Shown: one piece after another, positions 49,801 to 60,403 of the stretch
How the letters are laid out: each line of letters begins with the position of its first letter
How positions within the stretch are numbered: position 1 is the stretch's first letter
Origin: Plumapathes pennacea
Lineage: Eukaryota > Cnidaria > Anthozoa > Antipatharia > Myriopathidae
Length of the DNA: 64,000 bases
NCBI GenBank assembly: GCA_964036295.1
Contig: OZ038473.1
Coordinates: 9,207,501 to 9,271,500, forward strand
Reading direction: 5' to 3'
Translations under genes and position numbers: made by a program
Notes under the pieces: model-generated
The model's input: only the letters and a program-made list of their open reading frames with translations
Told to the model about the DNA's origin: nothing
Database searches by the model: none

Positions 49801-52670
49801 TGGTCCAGACCTGCTGATCAATTTAGTTGGAGTACTCCTCCGCTTCCGTGCCGACCAAGTCGCCATCGTGGCCGACATTGAAGCCATGTTTCATCAGGTT
49901 CGTGTGAAAGAAGAAGACCGCGAGTGTCTGAGGTTTCTCTGGAGGAACACAGCGGCACCTGACCAGCCACTTCTCACATACCAGATGCAGGTGCACATAT
50001 TTGGAGCAACGTCATCTCCATGCTGTGCCACGTATGGACTTCCCAGAACTGCCATCGACAACGTGTCAAGTTATGACAAGGCCACAATCGAGGCTGTGCT
50101 GCGCAATTTCTACGCTGATGATCTACTCAAGTCTGTTCGGACCACCAAGACAGCTATTCGTTTAGCCCAGCAGCTCGCCGACCTGCTTCAAAGGGGTGGC
50201 TTTCACGTAACTAAGTGGATCAGTAACTCCCGTGAAGTCATAGCAGCTCTTCCACCCTCAGAGCTTGCCACTCCCTCCATTAACCTGGATTTTGACTATC
50301 TGCCCACTGAACGAGCTCTTGGCGTCCACTGGGACGTCGAAAGGGACGAGTTTACGTTCAACATCGCTTTGAACTGTACCAACACGAAACGAGGAGTATT
50401 AAAGACCGTCAGCTCCATCTTCGATCCCCTTGGATTCTTGGCGCCCTTCATTTTCAAAGCCAAACACCTCCTGCAAGAACTATGGCGCCAGAAGGTGGGG
50501 TGGGATCAGGATGTCACTGGAAAGGAATTAGAGATCTGGGAAACCTGGAAGTGGGACCTCCAGCATCTACCAGCCTTTCAATATCCCCGCTGCTTTGAAG
50601 TTCAAGTGTCTGAAGAGGTCGATATCCTACAGTTGCACGTTTTCGCTGATGCCTCTGAGAAGGGATTTGCAGCAGTAGCTTATCTTCGCTTTGTGTACCC
50701 CTCCGGAAAGATTGCATGCAGTTTCCTGATGGCCAAATCACGAATGGCTCCACTTCGTTCTCTTACGATACCAAGACTCGAACTGCAAGCTGCGGTTATG
50801 GCTGTACGCCTGAGCGCTACTCTTCTCAGAGAACTTGACCTCCCGATCCATGAAGTTGTCTATTGGAGCGACTCCATGACCACACTTCAGTATATTTACA
50901 ACGAAACGCGAAGGTTCCACACCTTTGTTGCCAATAGAGTCGCAGAGATCCACGAGAACAGCAAACCTCATCAGTGGCTACACGTCCCAGGAATTCTTAA
51001 CCCTGCCGATGATGGCACTAAAGGTCTCCTAGCCTCTCAACTCGTTCCTGAACACAGATGGCTGAAAGGTCCTGATTTCCTGTGGCAAGAAAGGGAAAAC
51101 TGGCCGACACAAGTTGCCATTGAAGAACCGAAAGATGCTGATGCTGAAGTCAAGAGGGTAGAATTTGTTGCTGCAACAATCTCTTCGCACTCCACAGTCG
51201 TCGACCCAACGCGTTTTTCAACGCTTTCTCGCCTTCTCAGAGTAACAGCCTGGGTTAGACGCTTCATCAACAATTCTCGTTCAAGAAAGCCTGGCAGAAG
51301 CAACACGTCTGGCCCTCTTGAGGTTGAAGAAATTGAACAGTCTTTGCTACTCTGGGTGCGCGAGATTCAACAGGAGGTTTTTGCAGATGAGATTTCGTCG
51401 CTACAAAGGGGAGAGCCTTTATCCAAGAGAAGCTCTCTGTTGCCACTCCAGCCATTTCTCGAAGATGGTTACTTACGGCTTGGTGGTCGACTAGATCGCG
51501 CCCCCATCCCGTACGAAGCCCGCCACCAGCTTATCATCCCACATAAGCACCACGTGACTACACTCATTATATCGGACTCCCACGTACATCTTGGACATGC
51601 TGGTTCAGAGCACGTTCTCTCTTCTATAAGGCAACGCTTCTGGATAGTCAAGGCTAAGTCAGCGATTCGCCACGTTATCCATTGCTGCCTCATTTGCAAG
51701 AGACGAAACGCTAAACCAGCCATCCCAGTGATGTCTACACTACCATCCATAAGACTTGAAGTTTGCGCTCCAGTCTTCTCCAACGCCAGGGTGGACTACT
51801 TTGGCCCCATGACGGTCAGAAGAGGCAGGGGTACAGAGAAGCAGTGGGGATGCTTGTTTACCTGCCTGACGTCTTGAGCCATCCATCTTGAGTTGGCTGG
51901 ATCCCTTAGCACAGACTCCTTCTTACTTGCCCTCAGACGCTTTGTAGCCCGTCGAGGTGCACCCAAATGCCTCGTGTCTGACAATGGAACCAATTTCGTT
52001 GGCGCCGCAAAGGAGCTGCAAGAATGCATTCATTCTTGGAATCAAGAACACATCTCCTGTCAGCTGTCTCAGAAGGGAATTCAGTGGAAGTTCAACCCTC
52101 CATCAGCTCCGCATTTTGGTGGTGTTTGGGAGAGAATGGTCAGATCGACAAAGACTATTCTCCGGACCGTGTTGGGTAATCAGTGCGTTAGCCATGATAC
52201 ACTCAACACCCTACTGACAGAGGTGGAAGCTATTTTAAACAGTCGACCCTTAACGCCCGTCAGCGATGATCCCAGTGATCTCGAACCCATCACACCAAAC
52301 CACTTCCTTCTTGGACGTGCCAGTCCAAATCTTCCTCCTGGCGTCTTCTATGATTCTGACCTATGCAGCCGCAAGCGTTGGAGACAAGCTCAGATCATGG
52401 CTGATCACTTTTGGAGCCGCTTTGTCCGTGAATACCTGCCACGACTTACGTCTAGGCCCAAGTGGAATCAGGAAACGCCCCATTCAAGAGAAAGACATGG
52501 TTTTAGTAGTAGAAGATAACGCACCTCGGGGACTTTGGCCACTTGGTAGGATTGTCCGTGTACTGCCTGGATCAGATAGCCGCATCAGAGCAGCCGAAGT
52601 GCGAACCAAGTCTGGTGTCCTGACATGGCCCGCTGCGAAGCTATGCCTCTTGGAAGAGGCTCAAGCGTGA
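46811..52670 (+). pseudogene. BEL/Pao gag-pol polyprotein with one stop and one frameshift
   Basis: The first ATG inside the element, MSVNESRPDEV, opens about 1690 codons up to a TGA at 51875. An upstream in-frame ATG at 46604 lies inside the LTR and is less likely. Domains in order: coiled-coil gag with a DUF1759-type region (KIEILRFDGSPLDWPRF); two zinc knuckles near 48386-48550 (second is CINCLRPGHFVQKC); DUF1758-type aspartic protease near 48850 (LLDPCAEATLI); reverse transcriptase with FYADDLLKS near 50109; RNase H (VFADASEKGFAAVAY, YWSDSMTTLQYI); integrase with zinc-binding HLGHAGSEH...CCLIC and core motifs VDYFGPM, SDNGTNFVGA and PHFGGVWERM. The TGA falls inside the integrase core and the same frame resumes at once. 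A second break, a change to the +1 frame near 52470-52500, lies before the C-terminal DUF5641-type tail (ends 52670). The copy is therefore probably inactive as read. Confidence 0.92.
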
Positions 52671-52700
52671 CGAACTAATCACCTGATTGATGTTCGTCAC

Positions 52701-52711
52701 AGGGGTGGCGA
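52701..52711 (+). promoter_or_regulatory. Polypurine tract of the BEL element
   Basis: AGGGGTGGCGA lies directly before the 3' LTR, where plus-strand priming is expected. It is purine-rich, with single T and C interruptions. Confidence 0.6.
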
Positions 52712-53021
52712 TGTTCGGCACGCACGCCGAATAGACTGAACTGAACTTGCGTTGTTTTTAATTTTCTTTTTTTTACTAGTTAGTTTATTTTCGTGTTACG
52801 TTCAAGCTACTTGTACTCACGCATATCTGTCCAGAATACTGTTACATTCCCTAGTGGCATTCTCACAATAGCTCGTTAGTCTCCTTTGTTGTTTAGGTCA
52901 GTAATTTATGCTAGTAAGGCTATTTCTGGGTGTGTGGTTTTTTTTCAATTCAGTGCGAGTGAGTGCGAATGCGTACGTTGTACCATTAAAGGTTGCACTA
53001 GCTGCAGTTCTTCAACGAACA
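52712..53021 (+). repeat. 3' LTR of the BEL element
   Basis: 310 bp, one mismatch to the 5' LTR, followed by the duplicated target CGCTG at 53022-53026. Confidence 0.95.
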
Positions 53022-53629
53022 CGCTGTCTTCTCTCTATCTTCCTCTGCGACATCTATCTGCCAGTATCCTCTCAGCAGGTCGATATGTGAGAACCATCTG
53101 GCTCCTGACAAGCTTTCCAGGATATCACAGCGGGGTAAAGGGTAAAGGTCCCATTTGGTTACTGCATTCAGTGCTCTGTACTCCACACAGAAGCATTGGC
53201 TGCCATCTGGTTTTGCCACCAGGACTACTGGGGAGGACCAAGGGGACTCTGAAAGTTCTATGACTCCTGCCTCCAGCATTTCATCAACCTGACGTCATAT
53301 CTCTTCCCGCTTATGGAAAGGGATTCTTCTGGGAGGTACTTGAATTGGCTCTGCTGACCCAGTGTTAATGGTGTGCTGCACACCCTTTGCATGACCCAAA
53401 TCCATTGGTCCTGGGAAATGCAAGTTGTATGCCTAGCCAACACCTCATGGTGCCACTGTTTCTCTTTCTCTGGGACTGATTTACCAGTGATGGGGAACAA
53501 TTCAGCCATTGCAGCAAAAGATCTCTCCTGATCATCCAACTGTACGGCATTGCACTGTGTTGTCCCCGGGACCCGGTGTGCGACAAATGCAGACTGCAGA
53601 CTAGAAAAAAGTAGAACATAAAACAGCAA

Positions 53630-54408
53630 AAGTATTTATTGGTTTATATTGAACTCATTATCGAACTCGAAGTTGTTTTGAAAATTTGAGTATGCTTGAA
53701 CATGACGAGTGAGAATACACATTGCAAACGCACTTGGGTGGCGAGTTTGTTGATAAAAGGACCACTATTCTGTGCTGGAAAGCTTAAAGATGATGTACCT
53801 CAAAGGAATATAAAAGGACTTTCGCGTTGTTTACACACACAATGTCTGTGCATGATGGTCACACAATGGAAACATCACGCGCTTGCTGCACAAATGTAAG
53901 CAAAACACGGTTCTTGGATACTTTACATGGATATAACTTTTATTTTTATCTTGTACATAATGTCAAACGTTGTATAAGTAATTACTAGTTGTTCATGATT
54001 TAATTGCACTGAAACGAGAACAAACAAGAATGAAATGTCTAGCAAGTCTGGAATGTCTGGTATGATTGTCTTGACTTTATGACACCGTACATTAACATAC
54101 AAGTTTTATGAAACTATAATGAGAACAAACGACAAAAGAGTAATAATAAAGAAACTTCAAAGTCAGCAAGCTGGGAAGCTTGCGTACTGTCCTGACTTAA
54201 ATTCTAACCAAATATCGACCATTTCATATTTCCGAAACTCACGTCTGAAACGTCAAAACCACCGCCAACAGCCACTTACGCGTCCAGTTGTAGAATATCA
54301 AGAAAAAAGATCCGGGTATGATTTACTTTAACTGGAGACAACAGCTCTCTGGGTTCAGGCTATGCCTACAGTAAGGAAAACTTATTAACTGATATTGGTT
54401 TGATTCAA
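53630..54408. other. Non-coding stretch
   Basis: No supported gene or repeat boundary. Only short random frames occur between the gypsy fragment and the SWIM gene. Confidence 0.4.
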
Positions 54409-55377
54409 TCATAGTATTATGTTGAAGGTCTGCTCCATGAACTGCTTGTGGCTACCAAGCATTCTTGCTCTGTCCTCAGCGCCAATCTGTAGGTGCAATG
54501 AAGCCTGGAAACCAGGATTCTTAGTCACCAAGCACACTGGGTTGACATGGTAATGCGTGGCTTCCAGTTTCATGGATATACATGTCGTGTCACTGTTCTT
54601 GTCGTACCATGAGCGGTATTCTCTGGTGGTAGCTACTACGTTAAATGGTGGATCCGGTACGCCTGAGCCACCTGGTCTCAGTTTGCCGCCACATCCATAA
54701 CGCACGCGGGCCGTTGTTGTCTCAGGCCATTTTAAGTAGTATCGCTGCTCTGTTGAAGAACTGCTGACACAGAAAGGTCTTCTGTCCATGTATTCTTTGT
54801 TGTTCCTTGATGTGCTGGTGTCCCTGTTAGGGCGAACCCGAGATATCTGCCCGGGTTTTTTTCCTGTATTCTTGGGGGTCAATGAAGATGCTGCCACCGC
54901 AATATTTGGCCCACTGGAGGAGTGAAACCAAACCAAGAGCTTTTCCAGAGTGCCATTCCTCTTGGCAATGGCAAGTGAATGGGAACAAATGGAGGAAATC
55001 TTGAACCCTTTGCATTGGCAAATGCAAGCTCCATTTTTCTTTACCGCGACATAATAGGGGGCAGGGTTTGAATCATTTGACGCAAGATAGCCTTCATGGT
55101 TTCGTGGAACTTTTGAGATATTCTCTCTGCTAAGCAATAAACTAACGGCTTTATCGTATGACGTTCTGAAAACGCCAGACAGGCCACTCTCATCAAAGGA
55201 AATGGAAAGCGCATCTGTGAGTAGAGTGGTTTCAGTGTTTGTTGCGCTTGTTATAGTTTCCGATACCGAGGGGTGGTGTGGTTTGTCTCCTTTCCTTGTT
55301 TGGATGCCTCCTTCCACTTCCAGTACTTCCATTTCTTTTTCCCCTTGGCCGATTCGAACTGGGTCAGTGGAAAGTGC
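54409..55377 (-). CDS. SWIM zinc-finger protein, C-terminal exon
   Basis: A 300-plus codon minus-strand frame ends in a stop at 54409. It carries a SWIM-type finger, C-x-C-x8-C-x-H (GACICQCKGF...ICSHSLAIA), near 55020. A conserved C-terminal block follows: YYLKWPET, RYGCGGKLRP, then HVNPVC and ending near HKQFMEQTFN. SWIM fingers bind DNA or partner proteins and often occur in transposase-derived proteins; copies with this C-terminal block recur in cnidarian genomes. No ATG fits the beginning. A CAG acceptor at 55378-55380 would open the exon at GCACTTTCC (phase 0), so upstream exons are expected but were not found. It may be a domesticated or multicopy transposon gene and not a single-copy host gene. 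Confidence 0.6.
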   Translation of the reverse strand, partial: ALSTDPVRIGQGEKEMEVLEVEGGIQTRKGDKPHHPSVSETITSATNTETTLLTDALSISFDESGLSGVFRTSYDKAVSLLLSRENISKVPRNHEGYLASNDSNPAPYYVAVKKNGACICQCKGFKISSICSHSLAIAKRNGTLEKLLVWFHSSSGPNIAVAASSLTPKNTGKKPGQISRVRPNRDTSTSRNNKEYMDRRPFCVSSSSTEQRYYLKWPETTTARVRYGCGGKLRPGGSGVPDPPFNVVATTREYRSWYDKNSDTTCISMKLEATHYHVNPVCLVTKNPGFQASLHLQIGAEDRARMLGSHKQFMEQTFNIIL

Positions 55378-55423
55378 CTGATGAAACGAACACAGGTGCT
55401 TCCTCTTATGCGCATTTTGGAGG

Positions 55424-55473
55424 GGGTCTTTGTTTTGTAGTTTTGGTGGGGGTAAACTATAAAACAAAGACCC
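55424..55473. repeat. Hairpin beside the SWIM exon
   Basis: GGGTCTTTGTTTTGTAGTTT and AAACTATAAAACAAAGACCC are inverted arms with one mismatch, about 10 bp apart, lying 47 bp upstream of the predicted SWIM exon. A G-run with similar flanking text follows at 55563. Confidence 0.75.
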
Positions 55474-55562
55474 TGATTATTTCACTGCCAAATGGTGCTC
55501 TTAGCACATGAATGATGTTTTATGACATTTCAGCACTTTTCAGGATGGTATGACAAAAAATA

Positions 55563-55574
55563 GGGGGGGGGGGG
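55563..55574. repeat. G homopolymer run
   Basis: About 12 consecutive G bases followed by a GTCTTCGTTTTTGGGG-type stretch, with similar text at 55422-55445. Confidence 0.8.
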
Positions 55575-55799
55575 TCTTCGTTTTTGGGGTTTTGGTCTTT
55601 GGTGTTCATTTTGTAGAAACCCAACTAAATAATGCCAAAATTCTGTATACAATTAAAATTGCAGAAATCAAGCATTTGAGGAGCTAAGGTCGTAGAATAC
55701 ATATGTTAAAGGTACGTCTGAAAGGTTATCTTAATTGTAGCAAAGAGGTTTTTAAAAACATCTAAACTAGGTGATTGTCATTTATAATTCTAATTTGTT

Positions 55800-57406
55800 T
55801 CAGTCCTTTACTGCATGATAAGCAAAATGCTGCTTGCCCCAGTTGGTACAGGCACATGAAAGATGTAGGTCCTGACAGCGGTGTGTATTGTTTGTTTCAT
55901 CCCAGACCAGATTCACGATCGGTCGTATGACATTCGGGTAATTAAGGCAAGACAACCCTGGTAGGCACCTCAGCTGGCTGTCGAGCTCAGTGCATAAGTC
56001 TGAGAAGGTTTGTAGTCCTTTGAGATCTTTCTCGCTGAACTTGGCTGCTTCCATTAGACGTTCTAGGAGGGTGTTAGCGTTGCCGAAATGTCTCTGTTTC
56101 TTTCCAGAGGTCTTTCAGGACAACAGAGTGGTTGGTGTGTTGTCATCGCCGGAAGTTGTCTACTACGTCTTGGGCTTCACCTTTGGTAAAGTTTCTTAGA
56201 TAGTTCATTTCTTGAGCTGGCGACACTTCTGCGTTCTCAATCATAGCTTTGAGCACTCTCCTCCAGGGGTGGAACAAGGTGACTTCACCATTGAAAACGT
56301 CTGGGTGACATTTTGGTAGGCTCTGCTTGGCTAATCCTGACACAATTCGTTGGTTTGTGGCTGCAAACGTCTCTAGTAGTCCGCTGGGGTTGTCTTCCTT
56401 GGGCGTCGACGCTATGACGGGATGGTGGGGTGGCACTTTACGAGGCATAGCTGTGGGTGTTGTCTGGTGGGGGTGTTGTCTGTTGGGTGTGTAGCCAGGA
56501 TTTGACGTGATCAGCTTGGTTTGGAATGTCAGGGAGGCCGAGATGTAAATGTTCTTCTCTGAGGGCTTCTTCTATAGCCTGAAGTCTCGCGTTGGCTACA
56601 GCCTCTGCTTTATCAGCTGTCAGGATGGCCATGTCAAGCTCATACTGTGCTCATTGTTGGTCTCTCTGATGCTGATCCTCCAGTTCTTGTGTCTGCCGAG
56701 TACTCTCTTTCTCTGCATCAGCTTGTCGTATTCTGATTGTTTCTTTGCTGCTGCTACTTCTGCTAGGGTACTTCTCCGAGCTGGACGATGATGAAGTACG
56801 GGAAGCTGATGAACGGTGTGACTTCCATGAGACGTGGGATGCCGATTCGCGAGAGTGACTGACTGCAGCTTTAGTCATGTTGCAAACATGTTCCAAATTG
56901 CTATACTCTTTTGTTATCCTAGCTTCTTTGTAGGTCCTTTGTAAGTCCTGTTTGTAAAGTTCTGCTAGTTCGTCAAGCGTCTTGCTGTACTCTTGTGTTA
57001 CTCTTGATTCTGAGCTCTGTTCGGTATGCTCTTTCTCCAGCGCTGCGCTAGCAGTGTTGTAAAGTTCCTGTAATAGTCTGGCAACATTGTCGAGTTCCTT
57101 GCATTTGGCTTTGATAGCATTTTGGAGAGCCTTTCAGGATGGAAAACGCTGGCGTTTCTCCTCAATCGTGGCACGGGTGCCCACTGTACATGACGTGTGA
57201 AGGCTCATTTTACTGCATAGATTCCGATTGTGTTCACTTCAGTAAATAGGTCCAGTTTATGAACAAAGATCTGGGTCAAACAATTAGATTGGTTGTCGCT
57301 AACCTCTTACTCCTTGTGCCGTGACTCCCGCGCCTGTTTTTGGTGGAGAAGAAACCGATTCTGTGGTTGTTTGATGCTCGAAGGATTGTTCGTTTCGGCT
57401 GCTCAT
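55800..57406 (-). pseudogene. Gag fragment of a second LTR retrotransposon (BEL-like, DUF1759 type)
   Basis: Minus-strand frames join in order. They start with MSSRNEQSFEHQTTTESV (ATG at 57406), then a charged coiled-coil region (KAKCKELDNVARLLQEL, EEALREEHLHLGLPDIP). Then come PKCHPDVFNGEVTLFHPWRR, EMNYLRNFTKGEAQDVV and LKGLQTFSDLCTELDSQL, the pattern of BEL/Pao gag (DUF1759). Stops and frame changes lie near 57130, 56650, 56435 and 56140. No protease or polymerase follows; a SWIM gene comes next. It is unrelated in sequence to the BEL at 46 kb at this level of reading. Confidence 0.7.
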
Positions 57407-57599
57407 TTCGAATCCGTTGATCAAACTGAAAACATGTGCTCTGAAAGGGGACGCTAGCTAGCGAGTTACACAAGGCACCGGAAGTGAGGTAAAAACCTGA
57501 ACATGAACCTGAACATAAAAAATAACTGGGGAGTGGACACGGGTGTACACAGCAAAATACCTGTAATCAAACGAAGCTACAAGACACATAAATTTGTCA

Positions 57600-58790
57600 A
57601 CTGCAATAGGCAGGGATGAGTCTTGCTTACTTGTAGAAGATGATATGAAAGTACAAAAATGTTTTTGCATTGCTTTTGGGGCAGGGCCATGTAAATTTAT
57701 AAATTCTGGCACATTCCACAAAAGTGCATGCATGTATGGTGTTATGTGTTTTGTCTGGTATAGTGTTTGGAAAAGCTCAGTCCATGCTTCCACTTTGTCC
57801 TTGAAATGTAAAAAGTCATTGGAGTTGTTAGATGAACTGAGGACAACAGCAATTCTAAAATTATCCCATAGCTGCTGTAAGGAAAGTGATTTTTCAAAAC
57901 TTTGTAGATGTTTCCTGATGCCAATATTTTGAAAAAGCTTAACTTTCTCTGGGCCAGTTAAGTCACACCATTTCAACATTTTTGAATCTTTGCATATAAA
58001 CCAGTTAAAGCTTGTATGCAGTCTCATTGAGGTATTTCTCAAATGCAGCCAGGTGCTTGTATTTGGAGAGGTCAAATCCATTGTTAAAGACCTTTTTCTC
58101 AATGGCATCTTGTTGTCTCAATTCCAAAATGAGAAGATTAATAAGATTGTCCAATATACGAAGTAATAAATGTAGTGAGTCTATGATGAAATGATCCAGT
58201 AGTATTGTAGGGAAAATTGGCAGATTCTTGCAGTTGCAGTTTTGATGTTTCACTGCTGTGTTTTGTGACATTTGTTCAATCTCTTGGATGGTTCTTGCAC
58301 TTTTGGTTGTTTTGGAGATGGACCATTCTTTGTCTTTACCATACTTGTCATACAGAGGGCACTTGCACCAATTGTATGGATAAGTAGAAATAGCTGCTCC
58401 CAGACCCTGACAACAAACCAAAAATTTCCAGTCTCCGCCAAGAAACCACTCAATATCAAAAGTGTCAGTTCCAATACTTAACTTGTTGAGGGATTCGATC
58501 TCATCTCTGATATTTCTCAGAGCAGTTAACAAAGAAGTGTAATTTTCTGGGACTTTCACCATTGCAATGATGTGGTTGCCTTCTGCAACCAGTGCTTTAT
58601 CCCCTTCATCCAGGAGGGTGAATGTGAAGTTTGAGGTGAAGCCTTATACCTACATTTGTTCCATCTCCAGAAAGTTTCACTCTTAAATTTTTTTCATCTT
58701 AAATGTAGCATTTGCAGGAGTGTTATTAACTAAAGTTTTCATCCTGATTTCCAGACTTTCCCCAATTTTTTGTTGAACTCCAAGGGTATC
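57600..58790 (-). pseudogene. Member of an unnamed repeated invertebrate protein family, frameshifted
   Basis: Minus-strand frames read in order QQKIGESLEIRMKTLVNN, VKLSGDGTNVG, FTFTLLDEGDKALVAEGNH, WFLGGDWKFLVCCQGLG, NWCKCPLYDKYGKDKEWSI, PTILLDHFIIDSLHLLLR and LRQQDAIEKKVF. After a frame change near 58010 they continue with MLKWCDLTGPEKVKLFQN and YQTKHITPYMHALLWNVPEF. I recognise this as a multicopy family in cnidarian genomes, likely transposon-borne, but I cannot name it or its chemistry. Conserved D, C and H residues (SGDGTN, WCxCP, HITPYMHA) suggest a metal-dependent enzyme. Frame changes near 58650 and 58010 show it is broken. It abuts DIRS-like sequence near 58930. Confidence 0.5.
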
Positions 58791-58929
58791 ACCAGGTGTT
58801 TTTGTCAAGTTCCACATACTGTTTATCTCTTGTAGTCTTTTTTGTAACTTTCAAGCCCTTGGGTTCAGTTTTTTTTCGAGCCTGCTTCAAGCGTTCTCGC
58901 TGCATGCAAAATGGAACAAAACATATACA

Positions 58930-59700
58930 CATCTCCATCAATCGGGTCTGAGTAGGCTCAAAAACCACTTTACAGACCCAGTCGAGTTTTCCCACAAGGC
59001 ATTGGAGTTCACGCTTTGTGGCCCAGTGCTTTTGCTGGAACTTGGAGATGATTGATTGGAGTGCCATTTTTCTTGTGTTGAGCTGAACACCAAGGAAGAT
59101 TAGGCACTGAGTGGGGGCACCAGTTTCTTTTGGCTGATAGTAAAGCTGAATTTGCAAAGCAGCTGCAGTAGAGTTTGGTAGGCCCACTCACACTCCTCCT
59201 TTGTTAGGGCCATGACCAATCATTCAAATTTTCGATAACGTCATGGAAGCCACGGCCACCCATCATGTGTCTAACAGCCTGGGTTAGATGGTGGAAGATC
59301 TCAGGGGAGCTTTTGGCACCAAAGGGAAGTCTGGTGTCAAACAAATAGGTTGGGGTTGAGTTGCTGCTGAACAACCATTTCAGCCCTGTGCTCGGATAGA
59401 TCAGGACTGAGTGGTACGCGTGCGGGAGGTCAATCTTGGCCATGTAGTAGCCTGGGCGTAGGCAGCCAATCGCCTAATCTAGGAATTGGAATTTAAAGGA
59501 GTTCACCATGACATAGTCATTGAGTGCTTAACCATGGAGGTGAGAGCAGTTGTTGATAAGCTGTATCTTGGTGCTGTCTGGCTTAGGGATTGCTTCCAAT
59601 GCGCTGGTCATTGTAGGTTTCTGCAGTCACCACATAGTTGCCCTCTGCAATTTTTTTGCTTGATTGTCTCCTCCACTTTTGGTTTTAGTTTTTGGATTAG
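58930..59700 (-). pseudogene. DIRS-like reverse-transcriptase fragment
   Basis: Minus-strand frames encode EGNYVVTAE, CLRPGYYMAKIDLPHAYHSV, TGLKWLFSS, DTRLPFGAKSSPEIFHHLTQ and, after frame changes, CLIFLGVQLNTRKM and ATKRELQCLVGKLDWVCKVV. These fit the reverse transcriptase of tyrosine-recombinase (DIRS/Ngaro-type) elements. Stops and frameshifts (near 59200 and 59480) show it is dead. No recombinase is seen. Confidence 0.65.
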
Positions 59701-59805
59701 TAGCCGATCTGTAATTACCCATTTCTACCTATGGAAAGTTAGTGGATGTAGGTGCTAGTTTAAAGTTGTTTGCAATGCCATCAGTCAGAAAAGGCCTGTC
59801 CTCAT

Positions 59806-60403
59806 TGTTACGGAGCAGATTTTAGGGGACTCGCTTCTGTACTCGATGACTTCTTTATTCGTGATTCAGTGCTGAGCTCTTGAGCTTCGAGACTAACGGA
59901 GAGCTCGGGCTCCAAGTCACAACTCCAACTCAACTGAATTCTACACTACAAACTAGCGGTTAAGTATGCTCAGGGAGCACGTACAGCAGTTACAAGTTTC
60001 CGTTTGGGTAAACAACTAAATTAGATAGCAAAGCCACGATGAGATCAGAACGGAAAAGGGTGGACAGAATTTCCGCGGCATAGGTGACTACAAAGACTCC
60101 GAAGGTGTCTGTGCATCACAATGCCGTGCAAACACTTGGCAGCTTGCTCAAATCGTGCAGGCAAAGCCTACCGACAGGCACATTCGTAGCAAACCTGGCG
60201 CCATGCCTTTCCTGTGGTTTGTGCTGCACACGCAAATGCTTCGCTGACCTCATTTATGAACTATGCTCCTAAAGGCTACTGTAAACTTAAGTCCGAAGGT
60301 CAAATTTGAGTCCTTCCGTTTGCAATTACAAGTTCGCTCCAGGATAGCCGAAATATTATTCTTTATAATAAATTTCCAAATTGTTCCGAATTGTCCCTTG
60401 ACA
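59806..60403 (-). repeat. Probable 3' LTR of the retrovirus-like element at 61.7-64 kb
   Basis: Read on the minus strand, a G6 tract and TAA precede TGTCAAGGGAC, and the segment ends CTCCGTAACA (598 bp, TGT...ACA ends). A TTATAA lies near its start and an AATAAA signal near 59850, about 45 bp before its end. The partner 5' LTR is outside the window, so the borders cannot be confirmed. Confidence 0.55.

Larger units (their letters stand above)
46430..53021 (+). mobile_element. Complete BEL/Pao LTR retrotransposon
   Basis: Two 310-bp LTRs (46430-46739, 52712-53021) begin TGTTCG and end CGAACA, differ at one position, and are flanked by the 5-bp duplication CGCTG (46425-46429, 53022-53026). A tRNA-Tyr primer site and a purine tract are present, with one long polyprotein frame between them. 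Domain order (gag, zinc knuckles, protease, reverse transcriptase, RNase H, integrase) is that of BEL/Pao. The near-identity of the LTRs shows recent insertion. Confidence 0.96.
45400..53610 (-). mobile_element. Ty3/gypsy retrotransposon fragment, split by a BEL element
   Basis: The upstream half (53610-53027, minus) encodes VDEMLEAGVIELSESPWSS, LVAKPDGS and FSHIDLLRGYWQI, motifs of gypsy reverse transcriptase. The downstream half (46429-45400) continues the same reverse transcriptase (ATPDGLYQF, then a frame change, LVYLDDVI) and then RNase H (FILDTDASDRGVGAVLSQ, ARTDHSALTWLQNF, HRPGRLHGNADGLSR). The two halves join exactly at the BEL target site CGCTG. Integrase, gag and LTRs are missing and there are several frame changes, so it was already dead. 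Confidence 0.88.
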
